This document shows positions 59,424 through 64,000 of a stretch of DNA of 64,000 nucleotides, one piece after another. The notes under the pieces are model-generated. The model was given only the letters and a program-made list of their open reading frames with translations, was not told the DNA's origin and ran no database searches. Positions within the stretch are counted from its first letter, which is position 1. The number at the start of each line of letters is the position of its first letter. Source of the stretch: Quillaja saponaria (taxonomy: Eukaryota; Streptophyta; Magnoliopsida; Fabales; Quillajaceae); assembly GCA_029379385.1 (NCBI GenBank), contig CM055607.1:1612001-1676000 (forward strand), written 5' to 3'. The position numbers and the translations under genes are program-made.

Positions 59424-62400
59424 TCACCTCTTCTTGTTTTTCTTCTTTCCTTTTACTCGCTTCTCTAAACTTCTAAGCCTGTGACTGAGGACAGACGGCG
59501 AAGAAGATATCCTCTGATCTGACTGTTTTGATGGTTCGACAGGTAATGATCTAGGTTCTTTTGTCCCTGAGGTGGCTGCTTTCAATGCTGGAAACAGAGA
59601 AAAGGAAGACTGTGGAGCAGTGGAAGGCTTTGCAGCAGGGATCTCAGGAACACCCAAGAACTTTTTCACTCCAGGAGCTCTAAGTACTGGAAAATTAAAA
59701 GATGAATCAGATATAACATGCAATATGAAAAGTCTGACCTCAGCTGCCTCAAGAATTTCTACTATATGTGCATCCTTTTTTTCTTACTCCAAGAGTTGAA
59801 ATTTGAAAGTAAAAATTCATTTATAATTATACCAAAAAGGATGAGCATATCACCCCAAAAGAGACATGAATCACAAAAAAGGTAAATAATGAAAAGAAAA
59901 TATAGTAAAATTGTCGATGAATAAGAATCTGAAAGGCCGTACCTAGTCCATACATAAGTGAAAACAAATTGGATGTAATCCAGTAACAGAATATAGCCTG
60001 CAGAATTGTCAATCAGCACAAGTCAAAACAACAATCAGCAAGCTCCAACCATATAACAGAAAACACCTCACTCTTCAGCTCCAAAAAAAAGGAAGGAAAA
60101 TGAAGGTGATACTACTTCAGTTAGATCAGAAGAAAGTATGGTAGGGAGGAAAACCTGTCTTCATGAAAAAGACAACATAACAAAGAACAAGAACTATAAA
60201 AAATAAAAGTGCTTTCCAGTAGTGCTGCAAATGAATATAAGGCATATACACATTATGTTATTGGGACACCTTTCTCCCCCTTGGTTTGATATTAAGCATC
60301 AAGTAAATGACTAGAAATGAAATTTCACATTTCTAAATCTCATTCAAAGAACAATGATCAAGTGCCTTTCACAATATACAATTGTTTTTATTGATCTTAT
60401 CTCATACTGATAACTCTTCGTTTATGTCAACAAATAAAACAGAAGCACTTCTTTATCATTAAGTTTTTAATTATTTTACCGCAACAGAATATATTCATGG
60501 TTCAACCCACTCAAAGGAGATAACTACCCAAGGATCAACTCACTTGTACCAAATTCATATAAGAAATGAGTTCCAAGACGAGGAAGAAAGAGAGTATCAA
60601 GCAACTAAGCAGGAAAACTTACCTTTGGAAATCCCATGGTGAATGGAACTGTAAGAACGGCAAGGCCCCTGGAGACATTTTTCATGGTGGCACCAACAGG
60701 ATTTCCTTCCATGCCTTGTTGCATATTGCACTGAGGAACAATCAAATTAGTTAATCTACATTGGATCATAAAATAAAACAGCTAAGCTTTCTCAAGCCCA
60801 TCCAGAAAAAGAATAGCATGATAACAATACAGGGAATAGAAATAAAACACAAGTAAAGCAACAATGTAAAAGCTAGTTTTTTATAGTGAAAGAGTGGAAA
60901 ACTAAATCATGATCAAGCAACATTGAATTGACACTGCATATTCTTTTACACTTCTTTCTAAAGAACATATAACCTTTAAGTTTTGGAAATACATGACTGT
61001 ATAAGTTGGGTTACTATATTGTGGAATGTGGATTTGACTTGTTGAAATTCTACATTGTCTCATGTCTGGAATTAGAAGGGAAAGAGAGGCAGTGTAATTT
61101 AAGAAATACATTTGGATTGTCTGGTAATTATGTGGCTATAATTAACCACGATAGTATAAAAAAATGGTTGATTACCCTTTAGAAACAGAACCAAAGAAAA
61201 AATTCTCATAAAATTTTTAGGAAGGAACTAGCTCACCTCAACTGTTAATAAGAAAGACAATGCCGCCAAAACTGGAAAAATATACAAATTATCTGGCGTT
61301 GTGAGATCAAGAAACCAGTAGGCTCCGCCATCTTTAAATGATGGAACTTTTTCAGCCATGTTTGTTATCTGACAATAAAGAAAAAAGTTACCAGGTAGAA
61401 CAAATAGGCATATCAAATGAACAAATAATCATTAACAAGAAATGAAAAATGAAATTTAAATTACCGCAAGGAAAAAACTGACAAAAATAGGACCTTGAAT
61501 AAAGAGTCCCTTGAATGGAGTAAATGGACTGACACCATATCTGCAATAAAGCCCAAATCATAATTAAAGAATGACATCTAGGAAAAAGATACATGGATTT
61601 AAGGAGATATGCAACATTCTGATGACCTTCATTAATTTTACTATCATGAAAGTTTGACTAAGTTTTTCCGTACATTTGACGACCATAAATTAATCAAAGT
61701 CAAATTTCAGATCTCGAGCTCATAAACATGGACCATCAAGAATTTATGGAGTCAGAAAAATCATTGCATTAGAGGTCCTGATGCCAATCAAAGAAAAAGT
61801 TAGCACTGTCCTTGATGCCAATCAAAGAAAAAGTTACCACTTTCAGACTGCGAATAAACCGATTCATTACAAAAATCACTGCCATGACACATTTTACAAT
61901 CAATACCAGCAATTTTATGATTATCAGTTATCACCAACAAAAGTGAGCAGGACATCAAATGAATATCTGCCAAGGTTTCCCTTGGAGTATATGGAAAAGT
62001 TGCTTACTCTTTAAATAGGATCTTCATCTGCTTTTGGCCTTCAGCAACAGCCACGGGATCCATACCCTGAGAAATAGTGATTTGTGCTTAATGAAAACAT
62101 TTTAAAGAAAAAACTATATGCCATTCTATTGCATATTAGCATTCAGATTTCAGATAAACATACAGCATAATTATTTCCACTGTCGTCAGTATTGAAAAAA
62201 GATTCTTCTTCTTCTTCTTCTCTCTCTCTCTTTTCACAAGTTACATCACAAATCAAACATCATTACCTTTTTCTCCATCTCTTGCCTTAATTCTTCCAAG
62301 CGAGGCCTCATGATCTGCAGAATATACATGGATTGATAAATTGTGCACCAAAATATATCAGAATGAGGAACAATTAACTAGTGCAAGTTGGTCCAACAAG

Positions 62401-63630
62401 CTTATAAATATATCTAGCATTTACTTTGCAAAAATGTAATGCAGTGATATGCAATGCAACATACAGTAAGTTTAGAGGTGGCCTTAAGTTGCTGTACTAA
62501 GAGTGGAAGCGTAGCCCCTCGAATCAAGAGAGTCATTACAACTATGGAGGCCCACCTGGCAAAAGGAAAAAAAAACAAATTATAATAAATCCTAATAACT
62601 CCACTTGTACCAAAACTTTAATGGAATATGTAAAAACAAGCCACTGGATAACATAAGCCAGTAAACCAGTCAAGCCCTGACTCTGTTGAAGAATATAGTA
62701 ATAAATTATGGTGTTAAATGTGACTGATGGTTTTAAATTCTACTGTACACTATGTAAAATTGTGGCTAGGTTCTAGTAATTTGGGAATTGAAGTTCTAAT
62801 AGTTAAGAATTTGTGTTGTAGAAAGTATAAGATTGATTATGGTTAAGACATTGTAACAGCAACAAACCATCATCACGTCACGAGTATCATTATCATTATC
62901 GATTTATTGTTATATAATTTTCATGCAACATTTCATTCCTTTTTCCCATATATGCATTGTCTGAGATTATATTATAGGTAATATATTTTTGGCAAGACAC
63001 TAGTTTCCATTTTCCCTATATCAGAAGTATCGCAGACGCACCATGTCTGCTCCAACTTGTTCTTAACGACAAACATTAGTTACTAGTAGCCACGGTCATC
63101 GGTACCAGTTTAATTATTAACATAGTACTGTATCAGTTATTGTCAATCAAGCAAACAACTCCTTACCAGTTTAAGCCGGTATACAAATGCACATCCTCTA
63201 TAAAATACTGCAAGGCCTTAACAGGTATGTAAGAATCTGCAGCAGCAATGGCAACTTCACTAACAGCAGGAGCCTGAGAAGCTAGAGTTTGCATGGTCGT
63301 ATCACTAAGAACTTCTGCCACGTTGCTTATTACTTCAATCTTATCTGAACCCTGATCCACTGCAGTTGACATATACCGTCTGAAAGGGTCACCAGAGTAT
63401 GGAAGAAGCATATTGCTTGTTCTATCTTGATCTGTGGCAAACCCAGTCGATCTGTTAATGGAGCTTCCAAACAACCTTCTTTGGAGAAAATTAGAAATGC
63501 CTGCCGAAGATAAATCTTCATCTGGAGAGTGATGCTTCCTATCATCGCCATGGAGAATATAACCAAAAGATGGGTGGCACTGTTGAGCTATCAGCCTTCT
63601 TCTTATGGAGAGGGTATGCCGGAAAGCCAT
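59424..63630 (-). CDS. OXA1: Mitochondrial inner-membrane insertase OXA1 (9 exons)
   Basis: Exons: 63167-63630, 62465-62555, 62267-62314, 62008-62066, 61465-61540, 61237-61368, 60623-60730, 59943-59997, 59424-59686. They join to 431 residues, matching Arabidopsis OXA1 (429). The N-terminus is Arg-rich and lacks acids (MAFRHTLSIRRRLIAQQCHP), a typical mitochondrial presequence. The YidC/Oxa1/Alb3 core begins at GLNWWASIVVMTLLIRGATL and includes QQLKATSKLT, MRPRLEELRQEM, YGVSPFTPFKGLFIQGPIF, MGFPK and FCYWITSNLFSLMYGL, giving five membrane helices. It inserts mitochondrially made and some imported proteins, including respiratory-complex subunits, into the inner membrane. The Lys/Arg-rich C-tail (KKNKKR) is the usual ribosome-contact feature. 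Confidence 0.95.
61780..61840. repeat. Two-copy tandem repeat, 34-bp period, in an OXA1 intron
   Basis: The unit GATGCCAATCAAAGAAAAAG followed by TTA.CACT occurs at 61780 and 61814, with one mismatch in the compared part. It lies in the intron between OXA1 exons 4 and 5 and does not touch a splice site. Confidence 0.9.
62202..62231. repeat. (TTC)n then (TC)n microsatellite
   Basis: Six or so TTC units followed by about six TC units on the plus strand, in an OXA1 intron about 35 bases downstream (transcript sense) of exon 3. On the transcript strand it is purine-rich. Confidence 0.85.
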
Positions 63631-64000
63631 CGATATTTTTCAAATTTCTAATAGAAAGCATCAATTAAACAATTAGAAATATAATGAGGAAAGTACATTT
63701 AACAATTACAGCCACTATAGTTGTGTTCCACATTAGCAAGATGCTCTAAGTCTGGTTGATTCATGATTCCAGATGGCAGTAAAGCTATTAGAATTTTTAT
63801 TTTTTTTCCCAACTGATACAGGGTTTATCTATTTTTCTTTATGAGAATACATGGTTGACACAACATAAATTAACTGTTTAACGAGTCCTGTAAACTGATG
63901 AGAATCAAAATTTAAATGACTTTCATAGGAACTATAAAAAATCTGTTTAGACTGAATATCAGACGTAATCATATATTCTTAGGATGTAGAAAGCTTAAGG
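63631..64000. other. OXA1 upstream flank at the window edge
   Basis: Leader and promoter side of OXA1. I see no other gene start and no motif firm enough to call in these 370 bases. Confidence 0.5.

Noticed and set aside
1..64000. tRNA, rRNA, CRISPR, phage or bacterial operon features
   Set aside because: No cloverleaf with intact A and B boxes, no rRNA core and no regularly spaced repeats were seen; all gene content is plant nuclear.

Overview
The window is nuclear DNA of a flowering plant, almost certainly a eudicot. Genes are broken by GT-AG introns, spacers are AT-rich with (TA)n and poly-T tracts, and the proteins belong to plant-specific or plant-expanded families: SERK, FAB1, DMP, AP2/ERF, DTX-type MATE and G-type lectin receptor kinase. 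I see no prokaryotic operon, CRISPR array, phage, virus or organelle gene content. I could not place the species.

Eleven protein-coding genes are supported. In order they are: a MATE transporter of the DTX54 type (minus, 2.4-4.7 kb); an intronless G-type lectin receptor kinase like Arabidopsis At1g34300 (minus, 10.5-13.0 kb); a small plant protein of unknown function (plus, CDS at 17.5 kb with a far upstream leader exon); a GT47 exostosin-like glycosyltransferase (plus, 18.9-21.3 kb); a DMP/DUF679 membrane protein (minus, 21.9-22.6 kb); a FAB1D-type PI3P 5-kinase (minus, 23.6-30.9 kb, leader to about 32.9 kb); an AAMP-like WD40 protein (minus, 40.0-44.0 kb); an IST1-like ESCRT protein (plus, 45.2-48.3 kb); a SERK1/SERK2 co-receptor kinase (minus, 49.4-56.0 kb); a small AP2/ERF factor (minus, 58.0-58.5 kb); and mitochondrial OXA1 (minus, 59.4-63.6 kb). 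Exon joins were worked out by hand from GT/AG sites. In every multi-exon gene the phases add up to an uninterrupted reading frame of the length usual for its family.

The genes do not form a pathway. What links them is history: the order matches two separate Arabidopsis chromosome 1 segments (At1g34210-At1g34300 and At1g71830-At1g71870) interleaved into one, as expected for an ancestral block from which those duplicated segments later lost genes. Two genes act on the endosome (FAB1D and the IST1-like protein) and two are surface receptor kinases, but I do not claim co-function.

The main gene-poor stretches are 1-2.4 kb, 4.7-10.5 kb, 13.0-14.1 kb, 33.2-40.0 kb and 56.4-58.0 kb. They hold local duplications, microsatellites, one candidate MITE, one LTR-like fragment and a short coding-like island at 38.65-38.94 kb. 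I found no convincing new biological system. The items most worth checking are the coding-like island, four upstream ORFs in the SERK leader, the divergent AP2 helix of the ERF, and the duplicated flanks around the MATE gene.
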